Part shown: positions 53,527 through 61,978 of the stretch, piece after piece
Position numbering within the stretch: the stretch's first letter is position 1
Layout: each line of letters opens with the position of its first letter
Assembly (NCBI RefSeq): GCF_009852415.1
Contig: NZ_WOXS01000002.1
Span: forward strand, 310,001-374,000
Length of the DNA stretch: 64,000 nucleotides
Direction: 5' to 3'
Origin: Streptomyces sp. Tu 3180
Lineage (GTDB): Bacteria; Actinomycetota; Actinomycetes; Streptomycetales; Streptomycetaceae
Position numbers and translations under genes: made by a program
Notes under the pieces: model-generated
Database searches by the model: none
What the model was told of the DNA's origin: nothing
Seen by the model: the letters and a program-made list of their open reading frames with translations, nothing else

Positions 53527-54511
53527 ATGGCGTCAGACGCGAGGCCGGACGAAGACGGGGTGGCGGCACCTCCCGGACGGCAGCGGCCTTCCGGCGACCG
53601 CGTCGCTCTCCGCGGCGACCTGCGGTCCGCCCTGCCCGACGCCACCGCGGCGGTGGTGGTCACGGCGCTCGTGTTCGTGTTGCTGTGGGCGCACGGAGTC
53701 GGGCGAGTCGGACACGGTCGCGGTCATGCCGTTCATGGACGACCCCGGCACGTACGGGATGTACCTGCTCAGCCAGGCGTTCGGCTGGTCCGGGCTGCTG
53801 TGGGCCTGGGGCACGGTCATGCTCGGTCTGCTGCTGTCGGGGCCGCGTCCCACCCGGCTGCCGGTCCCCCGGCAGACCCTGGAGCGCTGGCACCGCACCA
53901 CGAGCCTGACCACGATGGCCCTGAGGTCCGCGCACGCGCTGATGTTCGCGGCGGAACTCGTGCGCTGTGAGACGAGGGTGGCGTGGGCGGAGCGGTTGTG
54001 GGTGGCCTTCGCTGACACCTTCGTGCCGGGCTGGTACGACTCCGGAACCGGCCGGGTAGCCATCCCTCTCGGTCAGGGGGCCCTGTACCTGGCGGTTCCG
54101 TTGGGGCTGCTGTTCTACGTCCGGCACCGCCTCGGAGCGGACGCCTGGCGACGGCTGCACCGTTTCGTGATCGTCGTCCATGTGCTGAGCGTGTGGCACA
54201 CGCTGCTGTACGGAACCAACGTCTGGTACGGGGAGTGGCCGCGTACCGTCCTGTGGCTGCTGCAACTGCCGGTCGCAGTGCTGCTGTTGCTCCGTCTACT
54301 GAGACCGGCCCGGCGGGCTGAACGGCTGGGCCGGCCGGCCGGGCGCGGGAACGCGGCCCGGCCGTGGTGGTGGGCACGGGCGGCAGGACGGGTCACCGCC
54401 GGAGCCGTCGTCGTCGGGCTCGTCGTCCTGGTGGTGTCCGGCCGCGACGGCGGACGGGACCGTCCGACCCATCCGCCCGCCACGGCCCCACACGCCCAGG
54501 AGACGGATTGA
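53527..54511 (+). pseudogene. Ferric-reductase-like/cytochrome b-type membrane protein, frameshifted
   Basis: Start MASDARPDEDGVAAPPG and first helix DATAAVVVTALVFVLLWAHG are in one frame; one extra G near 53697-53699 throws the rest (SGESDTVAVMPFMDDP and everything after) into another frame. The second frame has five or six hydrophobic segments with heme-ligand-like histidines (RWHRTTSLTTMALRSAHALM, RLHRFVIVVHVLSVWHTLLY), the pattern of ferric reductase-like transmembrane domains. Without the extra base it would be about 328 residues. Translation from ATG 53726 could still make a version lacking helix one. Confidence 0.62.
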
Positions 54512-54749
54512 CGGCCGGTGACAGGGCGACGGCGGAACGAGGAAGCCGGTGTGCGTGCGGCGCGGTCCCGCCACCGTGACCGGCGAGCGGTTCCCGACAG
54601 GCACTGCCCGCCACCGGCCGCTCGGCGGGAACATGGAACGCCCGCGTCGCTGCCGTCTCGCGCTGCCCGGGCGGTGTCGCCGGAGCGGGGCGCTCCGGGA
54701 CAGTACGGCCGAAACCCGGTACCAGCCGTGTTCTGGCATGCCGGAGGCG

Positions 54750-55199
54750 TCAGGACAGGCGCCGACTGGCGGCTTTGACCAACTGATCGCTGGCGTCGAT
54801 TGCGGTCTGCCGGAGAGCGGCGAGCTCATCGGCATCCATGGCCTGGCGGATGCCGAACGCTGCCCTTGCGGCGGCGGTGGCGACCTCTGCGAGATCGGGG
54901 ACGAGCACCGGCACGGATACCAGCGGAGCGGTGACGGCTGACCTGGTGATGTGTGACTGGCTCCGGGCGGCAGCGAGGGTGTCGGCATCCGCTCCGGCCA
55001 GGCGCAGGTCCTCGCGGCGCCACATGGCGCGTCGGTGGTCGCCGATCGCAGCAACCAATGCGGTGACGGCTGCGAGCTGGGCGTCCCGACGCCGGTCGTC
55101 GCGTTCGGCGTCGCGGACGGAGCGGGTGGCGCGGGTCTGGAGTGCGCTGGTGACGATTCCGCCGAGCAGTGTGAGGAGCGCGTTTGGGCGCCATTTCAC
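54750..55199 (-). CDS. KilB-like plasmid/integrative-element protein
   Basis: A 149-residue helical protein: one hydrophobic N-terminal segment (ALLTLLGGIVTSALQ), then charged helices containing LAAVTALVAAIGDHRRAMWR and EDLRLAGADADTLAAARSQS. The order A-V-T-A-L...DHRRAMW-RE-DLRL followed by TRSAVTAPLVSVPVL is that of Streptomyces KilB-type proteins encoded on conjugative plasmids. The role is poorly known and the start context is weak. Its presence supports a former integrative element here, next to an IS5 fragment. Confidence 0.6.
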   Translation of the reverse strand: MKWRPNALLTLLGGIVTSALQTRATRSVRDAERDDRRRDAQLAAVTALVAAIGDHRRAMWRREDLRLAGADADTLAAARSQSHITRSAVTAPLVSVPVLVPDLAEVATAAARAAFGIRQAMDADELAALRQTAIDASDQLVKAASRRLS

Positions 55200-55235
55200 T
55201 TGGCGTGGTCTCGCGGCAGTCCGAGGCGATGACTG

Positions 55236-55425
55236 CTGCGCTTGTCGAGCGGATGGGCCGGAAGACCCGTGGACGTCGTTCCGGCGAGTGGTGCCGCCGG
55301 CGCCGGTTCACCCGCAGGGCGGAGGGCACCCTCGGCGAGGGGACCGCGAGGTGCTCGCCGCCGTCATCTTCGTGACCACCTCGGGCTGTACCTGGAACCG
55401 GCTGCCGCCGGTGTCCGGCACATCG
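55236..55425 (+). mobile_element. IS5-family transposase N-terminal fragment
   Basis: The frame reads GPEDPWTSFRRVVPPAPVHP, then GDREVLAAVIFVTTSGCTWN and RLPPVSG, matching the first 60 residues of the transposase at 48957-49764 (LWSLFRRVVPPIQV, FVATSGCTWRQLPP). A shorter frame supplies the preceding LVERMG. The rest is missing. The following 55426-55592 contains the open 3' end of an unidentified frame (ARKAPSGIRPGARKHQR) and then the Zur-like box. Confidence 0.65.
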
Positions 55426-55592
55426 TCGCCGACGCCCTCACCGACGACGACCTGGCCGTGCCCGGTGCCGCCGCGCCCGAACTGCCGGTCACCGCCGGGG
55501 CTGCGGGCCTCGCCGATCCGGGACAGCGGCGCGGTGCCGCCAGGAAGGCACCGAGCGGAATCCGTCCGGGTGCGCGAAAGCATCAACGGTAA

Positions 55593-55607
55593 TGACATCC
55601 ATTTTCA
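55593..55607 (+). promoter_or_regulatory. Zur-type operator upstream of the rpmF-cobW operon
   Basis: TGACATCCATTTTCA, a 7-1-7 imperfect palindrome (TGAnnnn/nnnnTCA with AT-rich right half), lies 43 bases before the rpmF start. Its form matches Streptomyces Zur boxes of the TGaaAatCatTTTCA type, and both genes behind it belong to the known Zur regulon in actinobacteria. Confidence 0.55.
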
Positions 55608-55649
55608 TGTATCGTCTGTGGCGCACACCGCTCGTACTCGGAGGTCCCC

Positions 55650-55820
55650 ATGGCCGTGCCCAAACGCAAGATGTCCCGCAGCAACACCAGGCACCGTCGC
55701 GCGCAGTGGAAGGCCACGACGCCTCAGCTGGTGACGGTCACGGTGGACGGGGTTCCGTACCGCGTGCCCCAGCGGCTGGCCAAGGCGTACGAGCGCGGTC
55801 TGCTCCGCCCCGGGGACTGA
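55650..55820 (+). CDS. rpmF: Ribosomal protein bL32, cysteine-free paralogue
   Basis: A 56-residue bL32 starting [20 protein letters not shown], followed by [19 protein letters not shown]. The zinc-binding CxxC pairs of the standard bL32 are absent; there is no cysteine in the protein. Such C-minus paralogues replace the zinc-containing copy when zinc is scarce. GGAGG lies four bases before the start. Too short for automatic long-frame detection but unambiguous. It is followed after six bases by a COG0523 GTPase, as in other actinobacterial Zur regulons. Confidence 0.95.
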   Translation: MAVPKRKMSRSNTRHRRAQWKATTPQLVTVTVDGVPYRVPQRLAKAYERGLLRPGD

Positions 55821-55826
55821 CACCGC

Positions 55827-57014
55827 ATGACCCACGCCCCCTCGCCGCGTCTGCCCGTCACCGTCCTGTCGGGGTTCCTCGGTGCCGGCAAGACCACCCT
55901 GCTCAACCACGTCCTCGCCAACCGCGAGGGCCTGCGCGTCGCCGTCATCGTCAACGACATGAGCGAGGTCAACATCGACGCCGCCCTGGTGCGCGGCGGC
56001 GAGGCGGCTCTCTCGCGCACCGAGGAACGCCTGGTCGAGATGACCAACGGGTGCATCTGCTGCACCCTGCGCGACGATCTGCTGGAAGAGGTGGACCGGC
56101 TGGCGCGCGAGGGGCGCTTCGACTACCTCCTCATCGAGTCCTCCGGCATCTCGGAGCCCATGCCGGTGGCCGCCACCTTCGCCTTCGCCCGAGACGACGG
56201 CGCCACCCTCGGCGATCTGGCCCGGCTGGACACGATGGTCACGGTCGTGGACGCCGCCAACTTCCTGCCGGAACTCGCCGGCGGCGACGAACTCGCCGAG
56301 CGGGGCCTGGACCAGTACCAGGACGACGAACGCACGGTCAGCGACCTGCTGATGGACCAGATCGAGTTCGCCGACGTCATCGTCCTCAACAAGCTCGACC
56401 TCGTCGACGCGGCGTCCGCCGACCGGCTGCGGGCCACCCTGGCACGCCTCAATCCCGCCGCCCGCATCGTGCCGGCCGTACGGGGCCGCGTGCCGCCCGC
56501 AGAGGTCCTGGGCACCGCTCGCTTCGACCTGGAGCGGGCACAACAGGCTCCGGGCTGGGTCAGGGAACTCAACGGCGACCACGTGCCCGAGACGGAGGAG
56601 TACGGCATCTCCTCGACCGTCTTCCGTTCCGCGGCGCCCTTCCATCCCGGGCGGCTGTGGACGTTCGTGACGGAGGCACTGGACAGCGGCGCTCACGGGC
56701 GGGTACTCCGGTCCAAGGGCTTCTTCACGCTGGCCAGCCGGCCGCGGGTGACGGGACTGTGGTCCCAGGCCGGTTCCGTGGCACGCTTCGAACCCTCCTC
56801 CGCGCGTGACGCCGACAGCCCTCACGCCCAGGAACTCGTGTTCATCGGCACCCACTTGAACGCGGAATCCCTGCGGGCGGCCCTGGCCGACTGCCTCATG
56901 CGGGAAGACGAGGCCCCGCCCGCCACCGATCCCTTCCCCGCCTGGGACACCTACGGCTTCGACGAGAGCTGCGCGCACGAGCACGACCCCCTCACCACCG
57001 TGACGGGGCACTGA
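55827..57014 (+). CDS. CobW/COG0523 family GTP-binding zinc chaperone
   Basis: A 395-residue GTPase. Walker [14 protein letters not shown] (residues 16-28), the metal-binding C76-I-C78-C79 in [15 protein letters not shown], Walker B-like [10 protein letters not shown], and the guanine motif LNKLDLVDA are all present. The C-terminal CobW_C domain includes [14 protein letters not shown] and ends in a Cys/His cluster ([10 protein letters not shown]). COG0523 members under Zur deliver zinc or rescue metalloproteins during zinc starvation. It follows rpmF by six bases. The salicylate-type cluster downstream on the other strand may belong to the same physiology. Confidence 0.93.
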   Translation: MTHAPSPRLPVTVLSGFLGAGKTTLLNHVLANREGLRVAVIVNDMSEVNIDAALVRGGEAALSRTEERLVEMTNGCICCTLRDDLLEEVDRLAREGRFDYLLIESSGISEPMPVAATFAFARDDGATLGDLARLDTMVTVVDAANFLPELAGGDELAERGLDQYQDDERTVSDLLMDQIEFADVIVLNKLDLVDAASADRLRATLARLNPAARIVPAVRGRVPPAEVLGTARFDLERAQQAPGWVRELNGDHVPETEEYGISSTVFRSAAPFHPGRLWTFVTEALDSGAHGRVLRSKGFFTLASRPRVTGLWSQAGSVARFEPSSARDADSPHAQELVFIGTHLNAESLRAALADCLMREDEAPPATDPFPAWDTYGFDESCAHEHDPLTTVTGH

Positions 57015-57088
57015 AACTCCGGTCCGGACGGTGGTCGCGGCCACGGCACCGTCCGGCCCGGTACACCCCCGTGCCGGAGAGGCCGCTC

Positions 57089-57390
57089 ATGGAGCAGGAG
57101 GAGCCGCGCCTGGGAACGGTGCGGGAAACACCCCTCATCCCGCTGTGCGCCCGCGCGGTGGAGAACCGCAAGGAACACGCCCTGCTGCGGGACGCGCGGG
57201 CCGAGGAGACCGTCGCCTCGACCGACTACGACTTCGGACGCTTCGACGACCTCCCCAGCCTCCCCGGCGCGCCGCGCACCCTTCTGTTCGACCGAGGGGT
57301 GACGGACTTCCTCTCCGAGCACCCCGACGGAACCGTGGTGGAGGTCGGCACCGGGCTCAACACGCGTTACGAACGCGTGGACAGGTGCTC
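57089..57390 (+). pseudogene. Leucine carboxyl methyltransferase-like N-terminal fragment
   Basis: From ATG 57089: LGTVRETPLIPLCARAVENR, then ASTDYDFGRFDDLPSLPG, and TVVEVGTGLNTRYERVD, the motif I and start of an LCM-type SAM methyltransferase (family pattern RETLLIPLY-ARA, VVEVGTGLNTRYER). After about residue 100 the family continuation (N-G-R-x-x-WFDLDLPD) is missing and the frame becomes unrelated. Truncated remnant. Confidence 0.62.
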
Positions 57391-57660
57391 CCCTGCCTCG
57401 GCACCGGCGACGACCTGGCCGAGGCGGGCCTCGCGGCCGCCGCCGGTGACCAGCTCAGGGTCGGCGACACCTGGGCCAGGCAGCTGGAGTACGCCCCCGT
57501 CCTCGCCGTCGTGGAGAGCGAGGGCGCCGACGACGAGGACCGCGCTCCTCACCCAGCTCCACCAAGGACGCCCGGGAGATGGCGCTCTGCCGTACTCGAG
57601 CCGGTGGGGGACGAGGACTCCGCCCGGCACCGCTCCTCACCGCGGAAAAGCCGAGCGCAT
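57391..57660 (+). pseudogene. Possible fragment of a second COG0523-type GTPase
   Basis: A frame reading LGTGDDLAEAGLAAAAGDQL, then VGDTWARQLEYAPVLAVVES and EGADDEDRA resembles the mid-region of other COG0523 proteins (D-L-x-x-x-G-L-A-A-A-x-G-D-x-R-x-V-x-x-x-x-ARQ-x-EYA). It is directly joined to the methyltransferase fragment and has no start. The assignment is tentative. The rest of 57661-58014 holds a terminator and no gene. Confidence 0.3.
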
Positions 57661-57695
57661 GCGGAACGCACCCCCGGGTCGGGGATGCGTTCCGC
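57661..57695. terminator. Strong hairpin in the convergent interval
   Basis: GCGGAACGCA pairs exactly with TGCGTTCCGC, and CCCC/GGGG inside extend the stem across one bulged A. It lies downstream of the plus-strand remnants and may terminate the rpmF-cobW transcript; the salicylate synthase gene ends from the other side at 58015. Confidence 0.65.
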
Positions 57696-58014
57696 GTTTC
57701 CTGCCAGGGCATCAGGAGCGGCCGGTGGCCCCCCATGGCCCCGGTGCCCCGCGTGACTGCTGCCTCCGGCATCGAGGCGACGGCCGGGTTCGGCCGCGCG
57801 CTCGACATCGGCAGCGGCGGTCGGCGCCCTGTGAGCGCGCACGTCGTCTCCGCCCACAGATTCTCCCGCAGATCCGGGGTGCCACGCCTCGCGACAGCGT
57901 GACGCGGGCGACGGTGACACGGTGGCCGTGTCCTGTGCGGGACCGAGGGGGCCTCGGTGGGAGGGGCTGCGCGCCGGACGCCTCCGGCGAGGTGGGATCA
58001 CACTCGAACCACGG

Positions 58015-59433
58015 TCAGTCAGCGGTGAACCGCAGGTGCGGGGCGACGCTGCGGAGTTTCTCGCACGTCTCTTCGATCTCCCGTTCGGGGCTGGACTGGG
58101 CGGTGACCCCCGCGCCCGCGCGCAGCCATGTCCCGTCGCCCTCACCGATGAGGGTGCGCAGGACGAGGGCGGCGTCGAGGGCGCCGCCGGTGCTGCCCCG
58201 GAAGACCGCGCCGCCGTACAAGCCGCGGGGTCCTTGCTCGTGGCGGGCCAGGGCCTGGAGGGCGGCGCGTTTGGAGACGCCCGTGGCGGTGATCGCGGGG
58301 AACAGGGAGGCGAAGGCGTCCCACGGCCCGGCGTCCTCACGGAGGCGGCCGGTCACCCGCGACGCCAGGTGCTGCACCGGGCCGCGCGGCCGGACCGCCA
58401 TGAACTCCTCGACCACCACGGAACCGGGCCGGCACACGGCGGCCATCTCGTCCCAGGCGAGGCGTACGGACACGGCGTGTTCGTGTATCTCCTTGGGGTC
58501 GGTGAGCAGTTCCGCCCGCAGGCGGTCGTTCTCCGCCGGGTCCGCGCCGCGTGCGCGGGTGCCCGCGAGCGGCTGGGTGCTGACGCGGCCGTCCTCGCCG
58601 ACCTCCAGGACGGTCTCCGGGCTGAATCCGGCCGCCCGGTAGCCGCCGAGGTCCAGCAGGTAGGAGCGGGCCGGGGTGTTGGCCCGGCGACCGGCGAGAT
58701 AGGTGGCGGGGAAGTCCACGGGCGTGCCGGCGGGCAGCGGGATCTTCCGGGAGAGGACTGCTTTCTCCAGGAGGCCCGCGCGGATGTCCTCGACCGTTCG
58801 GGCCACCGCACTGCCGTAGGCGTCGGTGCCGGCGGCGATGATGTCCTCGGATGTCTCCGGCGTCGTCCCGTCGGGTGCGGGCTGTCGTGCCGGTAATAAC
58901 TCCGCGAGCAGGTCGGCGGCCTCGCGGAGCCACGCGTCGTCCACCGCGCGGACCACGGTCCGGTCGCCGGTGAGGGTGACCTCGACGGACGGGACCAGCG
59001 CGTGCAGCAGCGGCCCGTCGCCGGTGACCGCGGGGTCGGCGTGGAGGAGGTGGGCGAGTTCGAAGGCCGCCCAGCCGTAGAAGTGGCGTCCGCCGCCGCG
59101 TGCGCCGTGCGCGTCGTCCGCGTCGGACAGGGCGCGCAGCGCCGCCGCGAACGCCGTCAGCGGGCTGCCGTCGGTGCGGGAGTTCCAGGTCCGTCCCGCC
59201 GCCCGCGCGGTGACGGCGTCCGCGTGCGCGGTGAGGCTGACGGCGGAGCCCGCCGCGAAGTGCCAGACGCCGCCCTCCCCCTCGTACACCACGTACTGGT
59301 CGGCGAGAGCGGCCCGGGCGAGGCGAGTTGCCGTGGCCGCGGCGTCGTTGCTGGGTTCCAGGGTGCTCGCGGAGACGAGCGGTGGGACGGAACCCGCCCA
59401 CGAGTCCCAGGTGTTCCGGGGGCCGTTGTTCAT
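58015..59433 (-). CDS. Salicylate synthase-like (isochorismate/anthranilate synthase component I family)
   Basis: A 472-residue chorismate-utilising enzyme. The C-terminal half shows VLSRKIPLPAGTPVDFP, PLAGTRARGADPAENDRLRA, ELLTDPKEIHEHAVSVRLA, VEEFMAVRPRGPVQHLASRV and LFPAITATGVSKRAALQALA, followed by GPRGLYGGAVF and TAQSSPEREIEETCEKL. The xEFMxVRxRGxVQHL box and the single-chain form are those of Irp9/MbtI salicylate synthases that start siderophore synthesis. ATG 59433 has GAGGAAGG upstream; the frame stays open upstream through an ABC transporter relic, so an in-frame fusion is formally possible but not needed. Confidence 0.88.
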   Translation of the reverse strand: MNNGPRNTWDSWAGSVPPLVSASTLEPSNDAAATATRLARAALADQYVVYEGEGGVWHFAAGSAVSLTAHADAVTARAAGRTWNSRTDGSPLTAFAAALRALSDADDAHGARGGGRHFYGWAAFELAHLLHADPAVTGDGPLLHALVPSVEVTLTGDRTVVRAVDDAWLREAADLLAELLPARQPAPDGTTPETSEDIIAAGTDAYGSAVARTVEDIRAGLLEKAVLSRKIPLPAGTPVDFPATYLAGRRANTPARSYLLDLGGYRAAGFSPETVLEVGEDGRVSTQPLAGTRARGADPAENDRLRAELLTDPKEIHEHAVSVRLAWDEMAAVCRPGSVVVEEFMAVRPRGPVQHLASRVTGRLREDAGPWDAFASLFPAITATGVSKRAALQALARHEQGPRGLYGGAVFRGSTGGALDAALVLRTLIGEGDGTWLRAGAGVTAQSSPEREIEETCEKLRSVAPHLRFTAD

Positions 59434-59479
59434 CGCGTCGTGCCTTCCTCGTGCCGCTGCCGCTGGGTCCGGTGGAGCG

Positions 59480-59655
59480 CTGGTGCCGGGTGCGAGGTCA
59501 CGGGCGTGCCGCCGCCAGCCGTCAGACCGGGTCCGCCGGTGCCAGAAGGAGGCGTACGTGCCGCCTCCCGTGACCGGGTCGTGGTGCGTGCCGCGTTCGG
59601 TGATCCCGCCGTCCTCCAGAACGAGGATATGGTCCGCTACGGCGATCCGGCCGAG
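59480..59655 (-). pseudogene. ABC transporter C-terminal fragment
   Basis: RIAVADHILVLEDGGITERG, THHDPVTGGGTYASFWHRRT is the end of an exporter-type ABC ATPase (the post-H-loop ADHILVLEDGxIxERGTHxxL motif). It is in the same frame as the salicylate synthase gene downstream and directly joined, in frame, to the PLP-enzyme fragment upstream. The two complete fused ABC genes upstream have their own ends, so this belonged to a third transporter. Confidence 0.6.
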
Positions 59656-60104
59656 GCCGTACGTGCGCACCAGGCCGGAGAGCCGTTCCTGCTCTCCGGG
59701 CGAGTCGAGGTTCACCGTCGCTCCCACGCGCACCGCAAGCCACAGGAACTCGATGTCCTCGGGACACGTGGCCCTGACGCGGTCTCCGGTGAACCCGCAG
59801 CCCAGTGCGTGCCTCAGCCCCTCCGGGGGCGCGACGTCGAGGCCGACGGCCGCCGGGTCCTCGGCCGTCGGCCTCCGCACAAGGCGCTGGGCCGGTTCGC
59901 CTTGTGCGCGAAGTACACACGTCCGGCCAGGTGGTGGCGGTGGACGACGCGGAAGCCGGCGGCGTCCTCGGCGACGGTCCCGGGGAGCAGCACGTTGAGG
60001 AGCGACCCCGGCGCGTCGACGAGCGAGTGCGGGAAGAGCCGGTCCGCCGGCAACCCGGCGAGCGGCGGATCCACCCTCGGTCTCAGACGCAAGGGCGCGT
60101 ACAC
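59656..60104 (-). pseudogene. Y4yA-type PLP-dependent decarboxylase N-terminal fragment, frameshifted
   Basis: From GTG 60104 with GGAGGGA upstream: RLRPRVDPPLAGLPADRLFP, HSLVDAPGSLLNVLLPGTVA, and HHLAGRVYFAHKANRPSAL, where the lysine of AHKAN is the PLP-binding position of alanine-racemase-fold decarboxylases. After a frame change near 59890 it continues GLDVAPPEGLRHALGCGFTG, FLWLAVRVGATVNLDSPGEQ and RTYGL, then joins the ABC fragment. The remaining barrel and C-terminal domain are deleted. It followed the ABC genes in the same operon. Confidence 0.6.
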
Positions 60105-60220
60105 GTGAGATCCCTCCCCGTGCCGGCCGACCGTCGTTGCGGTGTTCGTTCGGGGGCAGTCGTCTCCGGGTGCACGCGCCCTCAAGCCCCCTGCGCGGGC
60201 CCCGGGACGGCGTCCCGTGC

Positions 60221-61978
60221 TCAGGAGGGGGTGGTGAGTACGCGGTTGAGCGCGCCGCCGGGGCGGCTCGTGAGCTCCTCCCAGGTTCCCTCTTCCGTGA
60301 TGCGCCCCTTCTCGAGGACGGCGATGCGGTCGGCACGGCGGATGGTGGCCGGCCGGTGGGCGATGACGATCGTGGTGCGGCCCTCCTCCCGCAGCGCGGC
60401 GGCGAGCTGGGCGTCGCCGGTGTTGTCCAGGTGGGCGGTGGACTCGTCGAGGACGAGGACGCGCGGGCGTACCAGCAGCGCACGGGCGAGGGCGATGCGG
60501 GCCCGCTGGCCTCCCGAGAGGGTCGCGCCGCGCTCCCCGACGAGGGTGTCCATCGCGGCGATCCGGTCGACGCCGCACCGGCGCGCTGTCGTGGCGAGCA
60601 GGTCGTCGTCCGCTTCGGGTGCGGCGAGCCGCAGGTTCTCGGCGAGGGTGCCGTGGAAGAGGGGCGTCTCCTGTCCCACGAGGACGACCGCACGCCGCAG
60701 TTCGGGGTCGCTCACGTCCCGGACGTCCACGGGGTCGCCGTGGGCGGACACCAGCTGGACCGCTCCCCCGGAGGGGTCCCAGAACCGGGCCAGCAGGTGG
60801 GCGCAGGTCGACTTGCCGGCTCCCGAGGCACCGACCAGGGCGAGTGTCTCACCCGGGGGGACGGTCAGGTCGACGCCGTCCAGCACGGGCTGTCCGCCGT
60901 AGTCGAACCGCACGCCGTGCAGCCGGACGCCCAGCGGACCGGGCGGCAGGGAGCGGGGAGCGGCGGGCGGCGGGGCGAGGGCGGGGGCCTCGACGGCCGC
61001 GCCGACACGGGAGGCCGCGGCGCGCAGGGCCACGGCCTGGCTCAAGGCGCGCGCCGACTCCGCGACCGGACCGAGGACGGACAGGGCCAGAGCCATCGCC
61101 GCCGGGGCCCATGCGCCGTGCAGCCGTCCGGAGGTCACGGACTGCGCCGCCGCGGCGACCACGCCGAGGACGGCGGCCACGATGAGGAGGTCGCGGACCG
61201 ATGCGGCGGCCGCCTCCCAGGTGGCCTCGGCGCGCTGGGCGTCGCCCACCTGCCGCCCTCGCTCCGCCAGCGTGCGGCGGCGTTCCGCGAGCCGGCCGAA
61301 GGCGAGCAGTTCGCGCAGTCCGTCGACGGTCTCCACCGTGTCGGCCGACAGCCCCGCCGTGGCCGTCCGGGTGCGGCCGCCGCGTGCCGCGCGTTCGCGC
61401 GCGTCGGCGAAGGGCGCCGTGGCGAGCAGGGCCGCGACCGGCAGTACGGCCGCCAGCAGCCACGGTTCCACCACGGCGAGGACCAGGGAGCCCCCGGTGA
61501 AAATGCTTCCTGACGCCAGCAGTTGGGCGGTGGTGTGGGCGTAGAAGAACTCCAGCGCCTCCACGTCGGCCATGGCGGTGGCGGCGAGGTCGCCGCTGCG
61601 CCGGCCCGCGATGCGGGCGGGCGCGCTGCGGGCGAGTCCGTCGAAGACGCGCACCCGCAGCACGGCCAGCACCCGGTAGGCCAGGTCGTGCGAGAGGTCC
61701 ATCTCCCGCCAGGTCGTCAGGGCGCGCACGAGGACAAGGGCGACGAGCGCGGTGACGGTGGCGGCCGAGGGGGCGCGCCCTTCGGTGGCGGCGGTACCCA
61801 CGGTGTGCGCGGCCAGGGTCACCAGCGCGACGAGGGAGCCCTGTTCGAGGAGGGCGGCGGCGCAGGTGCGGGCCGTCATGGCGCGGTGCGCGGCGAGGGC
61901 GGGGAGGAGGGCCCGCAGCGCGCCTCGCGCGGGTACGTCCGCTGCGGAGGGGGCGGCGGTGGCGGTGGCGTTGCTCAT
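60221..61978 (-). CDS. ABC transporter with fused membrane and ATPase domains (second of pair)
   Basis: A 585-residue exporter-fold protein. Five or six hydrophobic segments occupy residues 30-300 (LLASGSIFTGGSLVLAVVEP is one). The ATPase has Walker A LVGASGAGKSTCAHLL, signature LSGGQRARIALARALL, Walker B VLVLDESTAHLD, and H-loop IVIAHRPATI. It overlaps the stop of the preceding ABC gene (ATGA), so the two form a heterodimer like the YbtP/YbtQ-type transporters that handle salicylate-capped metallophores. Its downstream neighbour is the deleted PLP-enzyme/ABC scar, then salicylate synthase. Confidence 0.92.
   Translation of the reverse strand: MSNATATAAPSAADVPARGALRALLPALAAHRAMTARTCAAALLEQGSLVALVTLAAHTVGTAATEGRAPSAATVTALVALVLVRALTTWREMDLSHDLAYRVLAVLRVRVFDGLARSAPARIAGRRSGDLAATAMADVEALEFFYAHTTAQLLASGSIFTGGSLVLAVVEPWLLAAVLPVAALLATAPFADARERAARGGRTRTATAGLSADTVETVDGLRELLAFGRLAERRRTLAERGRQVGDAQRAEATWEAAAASVRDLLIVAAVLGVVAAAAQSVTSGRLHGAWAPAAMALALSVLGPVAESARALSQAVALRAAASRVGAAVEAPALAPPPAAPRSLPPGPLGVRLHGVRFDYGGQPVLDGVDLTVPPGETLALVGASGAGKSTCAHLLARFWDPSGGAVQLVSAHGDPVDVRDVSDPELRRAVVLVGQETPLFHGTLAENLRLAAPEADDDLLATTARRCGVDRIAAMDTLVGERGATLSGGQRARIALARALLVRPRVLVLDESTAHLDNTGDAQLAAALREEGRTTIVIAHRPATIRRADRIAVLEKGRITEEGTWEELTSRPGGALNRVLTTPS

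Noticed and set aside
55605..57044. A 479-codon minus-strand frame opposite rpmF-cobW
   Set aside because: Antisense shadow of a clear GTPase; no domain or ribosome-binding site.
58015..60693. An open minus-strand frame of 892 codons covering salicylate synthase and everything up to the ABC gene
   Set aside because: Only the last 472 codons have family similarity and a ribosome-binding site; the rest mixes gene relics and out-of-frame ABC sequence.
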